NCBI GenBank assembly: GCA_021849425.1
Contig: JAJZSY010000006.1
Coordinates: forward strand, 43,233-107,232
Source of the DNA: Pseudomonadota bacterium
GTDB taxonomy: Bacteria; Pseudomonadota; Alphaproteobacteria; Acetobacterales; Acetobacteraceae
Length of the DNA stretch: 64,000 nucleotides
Direction: 5' to 3'
Of this stretch, positions 18,266 through 26,940 are shown one piece after another; the first letter of the stretch is position 1; each line of letters starts with the position of its first letter. The translations under genes and the position numbers were made by a program. The notes under the pieces are model-generated. The model saw only the letters and a list, made by a program, of their open reading frames with translations, made no database searches and had not been told where the DNA came from.

Positions 18266-18820
18266 TTGGCGGCAAAACCCGCACGCGACGCTGCGCAGAA
18301 ACCGGCAGGCAAGGCAGCGGGCGAGCCCGTGGTGTCTTCCGCGCATCTGGCGGCGGGGCGCTCGCCCGGGCTATCGGAAGTGGAATTCGGCCTGAACCTC
18401 GCGACGATGGCCTATCAGCGCTGGATGGTCCGCTGCATGGCGGCGGCCGGGCTGCCGGGGCTGTCGCCGCTCGAAGTCCTGATCCTGCACACCGTCCGCC
18501 ATCGCGACCGGCCGAAGCACATCGCCGACATCATGCTCGTGCTCGATATCGAGGAGACGCATCTCGTCACCTACGCGCTGCGCAAACTGACCAAGGCGGG
18601 GCTGATCGAGGTCGAGCGCGCGGGCAAGGAAAAGCGCGTTAGAGCCAGCGCCGCCGGCATCGCGCTATGCGCCCGCTACGGTGAAATACGCGAGCGCCTG
18701 CTGGTTGCCACCGCGACCGCCGCGGGGCCTGGCGAAGCAACGCTCAACGAGGTAGCAACGGTTCTGCGCAGCCTGTCCGGCATCTATAACCAGGCCGCCC
18801 GGGCGGCCGCGACGTTCTAA
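18266..18820 (+). CDS. Winged-helix (MarR-like) transcriptional regulator
   Basis: 184 residues from TTG 18266, chosen because GAGGAGG at 18254-18260 is five bases upstream and because the ATG at 18233 would overlap the palindrome. After a low-complexity Lys/Ala-rich N-terminus, residues 40-150 form a winged-helix domain: [35 protein letters not shown] as recognition region, and [19 protein letters not shown] as wing. This matches predicted MarR-type regulators of the COG5631 kind. It presumably binds the upstream palindrome and controls the oxoprolinase and the MFS gene, which starts 17 bases after its stop. Confidence 0.8.
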   Translation: MAAKPARDAAQKPAGKAAGEPVVSSAHLAAGRSPGLSEVEFGLNLATMAYQRWMVRCMAAAGLPGLSPLEVLILHTVRHRDRPKHIADIMLVLDIEETHLVTYALRKLTKAGLIEVERAGKEKRVRASAAGIALCARYGEIRERLLVATATAAGPGEATLNEVATVLRSLSGIYNQAARAAATF

Positions 18821-18837
18821 CAAAAAGGGAAACGACC

Positions 18838-20103
18838 ATGGCAAGCGAAACAAGCGTCGATACGGCCGCGACACGCGGCGGGTTGGGCGCGCTATTCAGG
18901 GAGATGAACCCAGCGGAGTGGCGCACCTTCCGCGCCTGCGCCGGGGGCTGGGGCCTCGACGGGATGGACTTCATGATCTACCCGCTGGTGATCGGCACGA
19001 TCATGCATCAATGGTCGGTCGCCCCCGGCCCGGCCGGCCTGGCGGCGACGCTGACCCTGCTCGCCTCCGCCATCGGCGGCTGGGTTGCCGGCTATGTGTC
19101 CGACCGCATCGGCCGGGTGAAAGTGTTGCAGATCACCATCCTGTGGTTCTCCGCCTTCAGCCTGCTCTCCGGCCTCGCACAGAATTTCGACCAGCTGGTC
19201 ATCAGCCGCACCCTGCTCGGCTTCGGCTTCGGCGGCGAGTGGGCGGCCGGCGCCATCCTGATGGGCGAGACCATCCGCCCCGCCTATCGCGGCCGCGCGG
19301 TGGGGTCGGTGCAATCGGCCTGGGCGGTGGGCTGGGGCCTGGCCGTGCTGGCGCAGGCGATCGTGTTTTCCGTGGCCCCTGCGGCGATTGCCTGGCGGGT
19401 GATGTTCGCGATCGGCGCGTTGCCGGCGCTGCTGGTGCTCTATCTGCGGCGGAACGTGGCCGAGCCGGCCATCGCCATCGCCGCGCGGCGGCACGCCTCG
19501 CCGGGGCTGCTGGCGATCTTCGGCCGCGAAACCATCGTCGTCACCATTCTGGGCGCGCTGCTCTCCACCGGCGCGCAGGGCGGCTATTACGCCATCACCT
19601 TCTGGATGCCGACCTTCCTGAAGGTGGACCGGCATCTGAGCATCGTCGGCAGCACGCCCTATCTCGCGGTGCTGATCCTCGGCAGCTTCGCCGGCTACCT
19701 GACCGGCGCCTGGCTGTCGGACCGGCTCGGGCGGCGCATGCTGTTCCTGATCTTTTCGGCCGGCGCGATCATCACCATCGTCGCCTATACCCAGATCGAC
19801 ATTCCCAACGAGGCGATGCTGATCCTCGGCTTTCCCGTCGGCTTCTTCGCCAGCGGCTATTTCTCGGGCATGGGGCCGTTCCTGACCGAGCTGTTCCCGA
19901 CCCGCCTGCGCGGCTCGGGCCAGGGGTTCTGCTACAATTTCGGCCGCGGCCTCGGCGCGCTGTTTCCCGCACTGATCGGCTTTCTCACGAAATCGGTGGG
20001 CTATGGCAACGCCATCGCGATTTTCGCCGTTGCGGCCTACAGCCTGTTCTTTCTCGCAGCTCTCGCCCTGCCGGAGACGCGGGGGCGCGTGCTGACCGCG
20101 TAA
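18838..20103 (+). CDS. MFS transporter (organic acid / sialate-like porter)
   Basis: 421 residues with about 12 hydrophobic segments; AAAAAGGGAAAC precedes the ATG. The family loop motif after helix 2 is present (GYVSDRIGRVKVL, near residue 86), as are GEWAAGAILMGETI near 131 and a second-half copy (LSDRLGRRMLFL). The pattern is that of metabolite:H+ symporters and NanT-type sugar-acid porters. It follows the winged-helix regulator in one operon and opposite the oxoprolinase, so it may import the oxoprolinase substrate. That link is inference from position. Confidence 0.84.
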   Translation: MASETSVDTAATRGGLGALFREMNPAEWRTFRACAGGWGLDGMDFMIYPLVIGTIMHQWSVAPGPAGLAATLTLLASAIGGWVAGYVSDRIGRVKVLQITILWFSAFSLLSGLAQNFDQLVISRTLLGFGFGGEWAAGAILMGETIRPAYRGRAVGSVQSAWAVGWGLAVLAQAIVFSVAPAAIAWRVMFAIGALPALLVLYLRRNVAEPAIAIAARRHASPGLLAIFGRETIVVTILGALLSTGAQGGYYAITFWMPTFLKVDRHLSIVGSTPYLAVLILGSFAGYLTGAWLSDRLGRRMLFLIFSAGAIITIVAYTQIDIPNEAMLILGFPVGFFASGYFSGMGPFLTELFPTRLRGSGQGFCYNFGRGLGALFPALIGFLTKSVGYGNAIAIFAVAAYSLFFLAALALPETRGRVLTA

Positions 20104-20124
20104 GACCGCCCGCTGTCAGAAGGC

Positions 20125-20158
20125 AAGCCGCGCGCGCCCGGCGGGACGCGCGCGGCTT
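20125..20158. terminator. Strong hairpin between convergent MFS and ABC-ATPase genes
   Basis: AAGCCGCGCGCG pairs perfectly with CGCGCGCGGCTT around a ten-base loop. It lies between two converging genes and overlaps the ATPase stop codon. No T-run follows on either strand, so it is a termination or mRNA-end-protecting hairpin of non-classical form. Confidence 0.5.
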
Positions 20159-21347
20159 ACACGACCAGGCCGCTTTCCGCGTCGAGCAGGTGCATCCGCG
20201 CCATGTCCGGCGCGAGCGGGACGGTGGCGCCAACCGACGCCGGCGCATGCGGATCGACGCGGGCGCAGGCGAAGGTTTCGCCGATGCGGAAATAGAGCAG
20301 CGTATCCGCGCCCAGCGGCTCCACCACCTCGACCCGGCCGGGCATGAACCGCCCCGCCGGCGTTGCGGCCTCGGCGAGGCCGAGATTTTCCGGCCTGATG
20401 CCGAAGACCATCTTCTTCTCGCGGTGCGGCAGATATCGCGCGACCCGCTCCGGCGGCACGCCGAGTTCGGTGCCGTCGGCAAGGCGCAGGCGCAGCCCGG
20501 CCTCGTCGCCGGTCAGCGCGCAGTCGAAGAAATTCATCGGCGGGCTGCCGATGAAACCCGCCACGAAGCGCGATACCGGCCGGTGATACAGATCATCCGG
20601 CGTGCCGATCTGCTCGATCCGCCCGTGATTCATCATCACGATCCGGTCCGCCAGCGTCATCGCCTCCACCTGGTCGTGGGTGACGTAGATCGTCGTCGCC
20701 TGCACGGTCTGGTGGATGCGCTTGATCTCGGTGCGCATCTGCGCGCGCAGCTTGGCATCGAGGTTCGACAGCGGCTCGTCGAACAGGAAGACCTGCGGAT
20801 GCCTCACGATCGCCCGGCCCATCGCCACGCGCTGGCGCTGCCCGCCCGAGAGTTCCTTGGGCTTGCGCCTGAGAAAATCGCCGATGCCGAGAATCCGCGC
20901 CGCCTCGGTCACCCGCGCATCGATATCGGCCGCGCTATGGCCACGCACGCGCAGGCCGAAGGCGATGTTCTCGAACACGGTCAGATGCGGGTAGAGCGCG
21001 TAGTTCTGGAACACCATCGCGATGTCGCGGTCGCGCGCCGGCAGGTCGTTGACGACGCGATCGCCGATGCGGATCTCGCCGCCGGTGACACTCTCAAGCC
21101 CGGCGACCATGCGCAGCGTCGTCGTCTTGCCGCAGCCGGACGGGCCGACCAGCACGACGAACTCCCGATCCTCGATCTCCAGGTCGATGCCCTTCACCGC
21201 CTGCAGCGCGCCGCCATAGGATTTGACGACCTGTCGCAATGATACGTGTGCCATGATCGCGGTTGCGCTTTCCCCGTTTCCTGTTCCCGTCTGGCCCCGC
21301 TGTTCCGACCCGGCGGCGATGGGCCGCGCCGGCGGATGGAAATTCAT
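20157..21347 (-). CDS. ABC transporter ATP-binding protein, UgpC/MalK type
   Basis: 396 residues if started at ATG 21347, which has AAGAGG five bases upstream; the conserved family start MAHVSLRQVVKSYGG corresponds to ATG 21254 (365 residues) but lacks a ribosome site. Walker A is GPSGCGKTTT, the Q-loop lies in MVFQNYALYPHL, the signature is LSGGQRQRVAMGRA, Walker B is VFLFDEPLSNLDAKLR and the switch histidine is in YVTHDQVEA. The C-terminal 130 residues form the MalK-type regulatory OB domain. It energises the divergently encoded binding protein and permeases of a carbohydrate or glycerol-phosphate-type uptake system. Confidence 0.9.
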   Translation of the reverse strand: MNFHPPARPIAAGSEQRGQTGTGNGESATAIMAHVSLRQVVKSYGGALQAVKGIDLEIEDREFVVLVGPSGCGKTTTLRMVAGLESVTGGEIRIGDRVVNDLPARDRDIAMVFQNYALYPHLTVFENIAFGLRVRGHSAADIDARVTEAARILGIGDFLRRKPKELSGGQRQRVAMGRAIVRHPQVFLFDEPLSNLDAKLRAQMRTEIKRIHQTVQATTIYVTHDQVEAMTLADRIVMMNHGRIEQIGTPDDLYHRPVSRFVAGFIGSPPMNFFDCALTGDEAGLRLRLADGTELGVPPERVARYLPHREKKMVFGIRPENLGLAEAATPAGRFMPGRVEVVEPLGADTLLYFRIGETFACARVDPHAPASVGATVPLAPDMARMHLLDAESGLVV

Positions 21348-21370
21348 CGTTGCCTCTTTCTGTATGTTTT

Positions 21371-21381
21371 GTATAAAATAC
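21371..21381. promoter_or_regulatory. GTATAAAATAC palindrome in the divergent ABC-transporter promoter region
   Basis: A perfect 4+4 dyad with an AAA centre in the only AT-rich stretch (21355-21395) between the ATPase and binding-protein genes. It contains TATAAAAT on the plus strand and TATTTTATA on the minus strand, so it could provide -10 elements in both directions. No operator of a known family is recognised. Confidence 0.35.
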
Positions 21382-21419
21382 GCCAACGGACAAGACAAAA
21401 TCCCTTGGGAGGAACGCAG

Positions 21420-22727
21420 ATGACGGAATTTTCTCGCCGGCGCCTGATGCAACTCACCGCGGCCGGGGCGCTCGCCGCCGGTGCGGCGCCCGATATCGCC
21501 CTGGCCGGCTACAAGCCGATGCTGCCGATCGAAAAGGGCGCGCACCTGCAGATGCTGCGCTGGACCGGCTTCGTCGGCGCCGATGACAAGCATTGGAAGA
21601 TGAACTCGGAAGCCTTCACCAAGGCGACCGGCGTGCCGGTCTCGATCCAGGAAATCAGCTGGGACGAGGTGCAGGCGAAATCCGGCCTCGCCGCCCAGCT
21701 CGGCTCCGGCCCGGACATCATCATGGGCTTCTACGACGATCCGTTCATCTATCCGGACAAGCTGGTCGATGTTTCCGACGTCTGCGGCTATCTCGAGAAG
21801 AAATATGGCGGCTTCTACAACATCGCCCGCACCTACGGTTATGACGACGCCCAGAAGCGCTGGATCGCGGTGCCGATCGGCGGCCCGGGCGATGCCGTCG
21901 CCTATCGCGAAAGCTGGGTGAAGGAAGCCGGCTACGACACCTTCCCGAAGGATTTCGACGGCTTCCTCGACCTTTCGCGCAAGCTGAAGAAGCAGAACCA
22001 CCCGATCGGCCTCGCCCTCGGCCACGCGGTGGGCGACGCCAATACCTGGACGCACTGGGTGCTGTGGGGCTTCGGCGGCAAGCAGGTCGACGAGAACAAC
22101 AAGGTCACCATCGAGTCGAAGGAAACCTACGAGGCCTTGAAATACGCCAAGGCGCTGTATGAGACGATGATTCCGGGTGTCTCCTCCTGGCTCGACATCA
22201 ACAACAACCAGGCCTTCCTCGCCGGGCAGATCAGCGCGACCATCAACGGCATCAGCATCTGGTATGTCGCGAAGGAGAAGTTCCCCGAAATCTACAAGGA
22301 CACGCGGAACGCGCCGATGCCCGTCGGCCCGGTCGGACATCAGACGATGTTCAACCTGTTCTCGCAGGCCTTCATCTTCAAATATTCGAAATACCCGAAC
22401 GCGGCGAAGGAATATCTGCGCTTCATGAGCGAGAAGCCGCAGATGGCCCCTTGGCTGACGGCGATGTTCGGCTATGTCACCCCGGCGCTGAAGGACTACG
22501 CCAAGCTGCCGATCTGGACCTCGAACCCGAACATCACCCCGTATCGCGACGCGCTGGTGGACAACCTGCCGGAAGGCTATGCCGGCAAGCCCGGCCGCGC
22601 CGCCGCCACCGCGCTGAACGATTTCGTCATCGTCAACATGTTCGCCGATGTCTGCGTCCACGGCACCGCGCCGCAGGAGGCGGCGAAACGCGCGGCCCAG
22701 CAGCTTCGCGAAATCTACGGCGCCTGA
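21420..22727 (+). CDS. ABC transporter extracellular substrate-binding protein (family 1)
   Basis: 435 residues from ATG 21420 with GGGAGGA upstream; earlier in-frame codons lack a ribosome site. The N-terminus carries a Tat-type signal (SRRRLMQLTAAGALAAG) ending in ALA, so it is exported folded to the periplasm. The mature part has the family 1 look: SGPDIIMGFYDDPFIYPD near 100, RWIAVPIGGPGDAVAYRESW near 150 and many surface Trp and Tyr residues that may stack on sugar rings. It starts the operon with two permeases and diverges from the ATPase. The ligand is probably a sugar, polyol or glycerol-phosphate derivative. Confidence 0.88.
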   Translation: MTEFSRRRLMQLTAAGALAAGAAPDIALAGYKPMLPIEKGAHLQMLRWTGFVGADDKHWKMNSEAFTKATGVPVSIQEISWDEVQAKSGLAAQLGSGPDIIMGFYDDPFIYPDKLVDVSDVCGYLEKKYGGFYNIARTYGYDDAQKRWIAVPIGGPGDAVAYRESWVKEAGYDTFPKDFDGFLDLSRKLKKQNHPIGLALGHAVGDANTWTHWVLWGFGGKQVDENNKVTIESKETYEALKYAKALYETMIPGVSSWLDINNNQAFLAGQISATINGISIWYVAKEKFPEIYKDTRNAPMPVGPVGHQTMFNLFSQAFIFKYSKYPNAAKEYLRFMSEKPQMAPWLTAMFGYVTPALKDYAKLPIWTSNPNITPYRDALVDNLPEGYAGKPGRAAATALNDFVIVNMFADVCVHGTAPQEAAKRAAQQLREIYGA

Positions 22728-22751
22728 TCCGACAGCCGGCAGGGGACACGC

Positions 22752-23675
22752 ATGTCATCTTCGTCGCCTGCCCTTGCCGGCCGGCCCAGCGGCTCGTGGC
22801 TCCGGCGGATGCTCGACCGGCCGAACGTTCTCGGCCTGCTCCTCGCCGCCCCCGCGAGCCTCATCCTCGTTCTTCTGCTCGCCTATCCGCTCGGGCTCGG
22901 CATCTGGCTGAGCCTGAGCGACGCGGTGCTCGGCTCGCCGGCGCATTTCGTCGGGCTGCGCAACTACATCCAGCTCTTCCACGACCCGGTCTATCAGGGC
23001 GCGGTCTTCTACGCGCTGATGTACACGGTCTGCTCGGAGGCACTGAAACTCTTCCTCGGCCTTGGCCTCGCGCTGCTGCTCAACCGCCGCTTCCGCGGCT
23101 ACCGCGCCGCCCGCGCGATCATGCTGCTGCCCTGGGTCGCGCCCACCGTGCTCTCGGCGCTGGCCTGGAACTGGCTGCTCAACCCGCAATTCTCGGCGAT
23201 CAGCTGGCTGCTGATGAAGCTCGGCCTGATCCACGGCTACATCAACTTCCTCGGCGAAACCTGGCCTGCCCGCATCTCGCTCATCGTCGTCAATGTCTGG
23301 CGCGGCATCCCCTATTTCGCGATGGGCTATCTCGCCGGCCTCACCGCGATCCCGAAAGACCTGATCGAGGCCGCCTCGATCGACGGGGCGACGCGCTTCA
23401 CCATCTTCCGCCGCATCATCTGGCCGCTGCTGCTGCCGGTGACGACGATCCTGCTCTCCTTCTCGACGATCTGGACCGTAACCGACTTCCAGCTCATCTG
23501 GACGATGACGCGCGGCGGCCCGCTGAACGCGACGCAGGTCTTCACCACCCTCGCCTATCAGCGCGCGATCAACGGCGGCACGCTCGGCCAGGGTGCGGCC
23601 ATCGCCGCCTCGGTGATCCCGATCATGCTGATCCTCGCCTTCATCGCCCTGCGCTCGACACGGGAGGGAAGCTGA
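22752..23675 (+). CDS. ABC transporter permease, MalF/UgpA type
   Basis: 307 residues, six predicted membrane helices after a Ser/Pro-rich cytoplasmic start. The EAA loop that docks with the ATPase reads LIEAASIDGATRFTIFRRII near residue 205. The preceding LLPWVAPTVLSALAWNWLLN is typical of the family. It starts 25 bases after the binding-protein stop and is followed after one base by the second permease. Confidence 0.9.
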   Translation: MSSSSPALAGRPSGSWLRRMLDRPNVLGLLLAAPASLILVLLLAYPLGLGIWLSLSDAVLGSPAHFVGLRNYIQLFHDPVYQGAVFYALMYTVCSEALKLFLGLGLALLLNRRFRGYRAARAIMLLPWVAPTVLSALAWNWLLNPQFSAISWLLMKLGLIHGYINFLGETWPARISLIVVNVWRGIPYFAMGYLAGLTAIPKDLIEAASIDGATRFTIFRRIIWPLLLPVTTILLSFSTIWTVTDFQLIWTMTRGGPLNATQVFTTLAYQRAINGGTLGQGAAIAASVIPIMLILAFIALRSTREGS

Positions 23676-23676
23676 C

Positions 23677-24501
23677 ATGACCGACCGCGCCGGCTGGCGT
23701 CTTTGGCTCCCCCTCGGGCTGATGCTGCTGTTCCTGCTGCTGCCCTTCTACTGGATGGTGCTGACGGCGCTGAAATCGCAGCCCGAGCTGCTCAACTCGC
23801 CCAACCCGTGGTGGGTCTTCCACCCGACGCTCGGCAACATCATAGGCCTGCTCACCACCACCGAATATCCGCGCTGGTTCGCCAACACGCTGTTCGTCTC
23901 GGCCGGTGCGACGCTGCTGAGCGTCACCGTGTCGTTCTTCGCCGCCTTCGCCATCGTCCGCCTGCGCTTCTTCGGCGCCCGCGCGCTCTCGACCGCGATC
24001 TTCTTCTCCTATGTCGTGCCGCCGGCGATCCTGTTCATCCCGCTCGCCTCGGTGCTGATCAAGCTGCACTGGTTCAACAAGCTCTGGGCGCTGATCCCGA
24101 TCTACGCGACCTTCCTCGTCCCCTTCTGCACCTGGCTGCTGATCGGCTTCCTCCGCTCCATCCCGCGCGAGCTGGAAGAGGCCGCGCTGGTCGATGGCGC
24201 GAGCTGGCCGCGAATCATGTTCCGCGTCATCCTGCCGCTCTCGGTGCCGGGGCTGATCTCGTCGACGATCTTCTCCTTCACCCTCTCCTGGAACGAATAT
24301 CTCTACGCGCTGATCTATATGTTCTCATCGTCGAACAAGACCATTTCGGTCGGGCTGACGACGGAGCTGATGCGCGGCGACGTGTTCCAGTGGGGGCAGC
24401 TGATGTCCGGCGCGCTGCTCGGCACGCTGCCGGTCGTCCTCGTGTATTTCTTCTTCGTCGAATACTACGTCGCCGGCATGTCCGGCGCGCTGAAGGACTG
24501 A
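23677..24501 (+). CDS. ABC transporter permease, MalG/UgpE type
   Basis: 274 residues with six membrane helices; the ATG lies one base after the stop of the first permease. The EAA loop is LEEAALVDGASWPRIMFRVI near residue 165. The C-terminal FVEYYVAGMSGALKD ends as in MalG relatives. It forms the heterodimeric membrane channel with its neighbour. Confidence 0.9.
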   Translation: MTDRAGWRLWLPLGLMLLFLLLPFYWMVLTALKSQPELLNSPNPWWVFHPTLGNIIGLLTTTEYPRWFANTLFVSAGATLLSVTVSFFAAFAIVRLRFFGARALSTAIFFSYVVPPAILFIPLASVLIKLHWFNKLWALIPIYATFLVPFCTWLLIGFLRSIPRELEEAALVDGASWPRIMFRVILPLSVPGLISSTIFSFTLSWNEYLYALIYMFSSSNKTISVGLTTELMRGDVFQWGQLMSGALLGTLPVVLVYFFFVEYYVAGMSGALKD

Positions 24502-24512
24502 GCGGCCCGGCG

Positions 24513-25154
24513 TCAGGCGGCGCGGGCCTTGTCGAACCAGCCTTCCAGGGCCGGCAGGATGCGGGCGGCCGGCTGAAACCCGTGCGTGACGAGAGCATAG
24601 CGCCCCTCGTCACCCCGTCCTGCGATCAGCGTCGGAAAACCGCGCACGCCGGCGCCCTGGGTGAGTTCGAAATCCGCCCAGGTTTCCTCGATTGCCGAGT
24701 CAGACGTGAACTCCGCGCGGAACTGATCGGGATCGACGCCGATCTCGCCGGCGAGCCGCACCAGCGTTTCGGTATCGGTCACGTCCTGGTTTTCGGCGTA
24801 GAACGCGCGGTGAATCCGCTTCAGGGCGGCAAGCGCCGGCTGCATGCCCCGCCGGCGGATGACGGCGACGGCGCGGCACGGCGGCTCGGTGTCGTAAACA
24901 AAGCGGGGACGATCGAAAAACGCGAAATCGAAGGGCTGGCCGGAGGCTTCGTGGACATGTTCCCAGTGGCTGCGGACATCCGCCCGGCCGCTGTCATCCA
25001 TCGGCTCGACCGTGCGCGGCCGCAGGCCGCCGAGCACCAGCCTGATCGGCAGCTCGTCGCCGAAGGTCTGGCTGATTGCGTCGATCACCGGCGAAAAGCC
25101 CCAGCACCAGGAACACATCGGGTCCGCGAAATAGACGAGGTGGGGTCCTTCCAT
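24513..25154 (-). CDS. DsbA family protein, FrnE-like
   Basis: 213 residues from ATG 25154, set by AAGGAGAG a few bases upstream; a longer frame from 25193 lacks such a site. No signal peptide, so probably cytoplasmic. The redox motif is CSWC near residues 14-17 within ADPMCSWCWGFSP, and a cis-proline loop is seen in VRGFPTLIAG near 178. This is the DsbA/2-hydroxychromene-2-carboxylate isomerase-like thioredoxin fold. It faces the second ABC permease tail to tail with an 11-base gap. A role in thiol redox or a glutathione-type isomerisation is likely; the partner is unknown. Confidence 0.82.
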   Translation of the reverse strand: MEGPHLVYFADPMCSWCWGFSPVIDAISQTFGDELPIRLVLGGLRPRTVEPMDDSGRADVRSHWEHVHEASGQPFDFAFFDRPRFVYDTEPPCRAVAVIRRRGMQPALAALKRIHRAFYAENQDVTDTETLVRLAGEIGVDPDQFRAEFTSDSAIEETWADFELTQGAGVRGFPTLIAGRGDEGRYALVTHGFQPAARILPALEGWFDKARAA

Positions 25155-25437
25155 CGGGGCTCTCCTTGAAGTTTGCCGCGGCCAGGGCGACACGCCGCGC
25201 CGTTTTAGAACAATCGATCTATTTTATATATTTCACGATCACGCCGCTGAATCAAGACAGCCGCTTCCATCGGACGACGGAAAGAGATTGGGGTCGCACC
25301 GCCGGACCGAGCCGGGACAGGCCGAAACAGGCCATCCAGCCCGCACGCGGCGCGAAATGGCGCTGGCCGGCCGCGCGGTTCGTGAAAACGACACCGGACT
25401 TGATGCCGGACGGGGCGGCGCGCGCCGCCCCTGCGGA

Positions 25438-26631
25438 TCAGGCGGCTTTGCGGGTGGCGCAGTTCCGGTAGAGCGCCGTTTCGAAATCCATATAGCCGGT
25501 GAAGGATGCGGGATCGGCGAAGGGCAGGATTTGCGTCGCCCAGAATCCGCCGAAACCGTTTTCACGGTCGATCCAGTAAAACAGGTTGGCAAGACCGGCC
25601 CAGCCGATAGCGCCGGCCGGGCGGCCGGTGGGCGCCGTTTCGTCGTTCACCATGAAGGAGTAGGACCAGGATTTAGACAGGCCCGGGAAAAACTCGGCAT
25701 CGTTCGAGAGCGAGGGGATCACCCCCGGCAGCACCCTGATCTTCTTGTCGCCGAGATGGTTCCGCACCGCCATCGCGACGGTTTCGGGCTTCAGCACCCG
25801 GCCATGAGGCCCGTCGCCGTCGTTCAGCCACATGCGAATGAACTTCATGTAGTCGCCGACCGTGCTGTAAAGCCCATGCCCACCCATATGGACCTCGGGC
25901 GTGTTGGTGAGTTCGAATTCCATCGGCGTCAACGAGCCGTCCGCGCCGCGGGCATGCATCCCGGCGCAGCGCGCGCGCAGGGCTTCGGTGATCTCGAAGG
26001 TGGTGTCGGTCATGCCGAGTGGCTTGAAGATACGCTCTTCGCAGACCTCGCCGAGCCGCTTTCCGGCGATGGCTTCGATCACCAGTCCGCACCAGTCCAT
26101 GTTGCTGCCATATTCCCACCGCTCGCCCGGGTCGAACAGCAGCGGCGTGCGCAGCGAGGCCGTGGTCGCCGTGATGACGCTCGGCAGCCCCTGCTCCTGT
26201 GACAGCCGGTTATAGGTCTCGTTGAAGAAATCGTAGCCGAGGCCAGCGGTATGCAGCAGGAGCATTTTTGTGGTGATCTCCCGCTTCGGGGCCCGCAGCT
26301 TCGGCTTGCCGCTCGCATCGAACCCCTCGATAACCTGAAGGTCTCCGATTTCCGGCACATAGGCCCTCGCCGGCGCGTCAAGATCGAGCTTTCCCTCCTC
26401 GACGAGCTGGAGCGCGGCCGTGCCGGTGACCGCCTTGGTCGTCGAGAATATCGCAAACACGGTGTCAGTGGTCATCTTCTGGCTGTTGCCCATCGTCCGC
26501 ACGCCGGCCGCGCCCTCGTAGATGTTCGCCTTCCGGTCGGTTGCCATCGCCACCACGCCCGGCACATGCGGGCTCGTGTCGACGACTCGGTTGAGGATGG
26601 CATCCGCCGCGGTTTTGAATTCTGCGTTCAT
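25438..26631 (-). CDS. Serine hydrolase, class C beta-lactamase / esterase family
   Basis: 397 residues; AAGGGGGGAA precedes the ATG. The catalytic SxxK is STTK near residues 63-66 ([13 protein letters not shown]), the YxN-like motif is in [16 protein letters not shown] near 180, and [12 protein letters not shown] near the end replaces the KTG/HTG strand. There is no signal peptide, which fits EstB-like cytoplasmic esterases better than a periplasmic beta-lactamase. It diverges from a MetX-like hydrolase over a 309-base gap. Confidence 0.82.
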   Translation of the reverse strand: MNAEFKTAADAILNRVVDTSPHVPGVVAMATDRKANIYEGAAGVRTMGNSQKMTTDTVFAIFSTTKAVTGTAALQLVEEGKLDLDAPARAYVPEIGDLQVIEGFDASGKPKLRAPKREITTKMLLLHTAGLGYDFFNETYNRLSQEQGLPSVITATTASLRTPLLFDPGERWEYGSNMDWCGLVIEAIAGKRLGEVCEERIFKPLGMTDTTFEITEALRARCAGMHARGADGSLTPMEFELTNTPEVHMGGHGLYSTVGDYMKFIRMWLNDGDGPHGRVLKPETVAMAVRNHLGDKKIRVLPGVIPSLSNDAEFFPGLSKSWSYSFMVNDETAPTGRPAGAIGWAGLANLFYWIDRENGFGGFWATQILPFADPASFTGYMDFETALYRNCATRKAA

Positions 26632-26940
26632 TCTGGTTCCCCCCTTGAAACATTCCGCCGGCGCAACCGGCCAGCCCTCGCGGATCGCGACGGCAATGTC
26701 GCCGATAACGAGTATTGCGATCTACCCGACCGGGCATTTGCGCTGATATTGAGCACGATGACTGATTTCCACAACAGCTGACCGGCGCCGCATTACATTC
26801 GGTGTTCGGAAACGCAACAATCGTGACAGCCACCTTGGCGGCTGTATTGTTGCCAGGACCAAACTCCGCGACATTCTGGCGCGGGAAAGCAGGCGTCGCA
26901 GCGATGCGATCGCATGGGCACGACCGCATGGGAGGGCAGG
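26632..26940. promoter_or_regulatory. Divergent intergenic region with a 40-base interrupted dyad
   Basis: No convincing gene. At 26814-26853, GCAACAAT and ATTGTTGC (8 bases) enclose an inner ACAGCC/GGCTGT pair, giving a two-tier inverted repeat about 90 bases before the MetX-like start. It could be a tandem operator or a transcribed hairpin. A short frame at 26802-26999 across it resembles the start of LysE-type exporters but runs out after a few residues and was not accepted. Confidence 0.4.

Noticed and set aside
20157..22661. An 834-codon minus-strand frame covering the ATPase and the binding-protein region
   Set aside because: Only its C-terminal part is the real ATPase. The N-terminal part is antisense to the binding-protein gene with its Tat signal.
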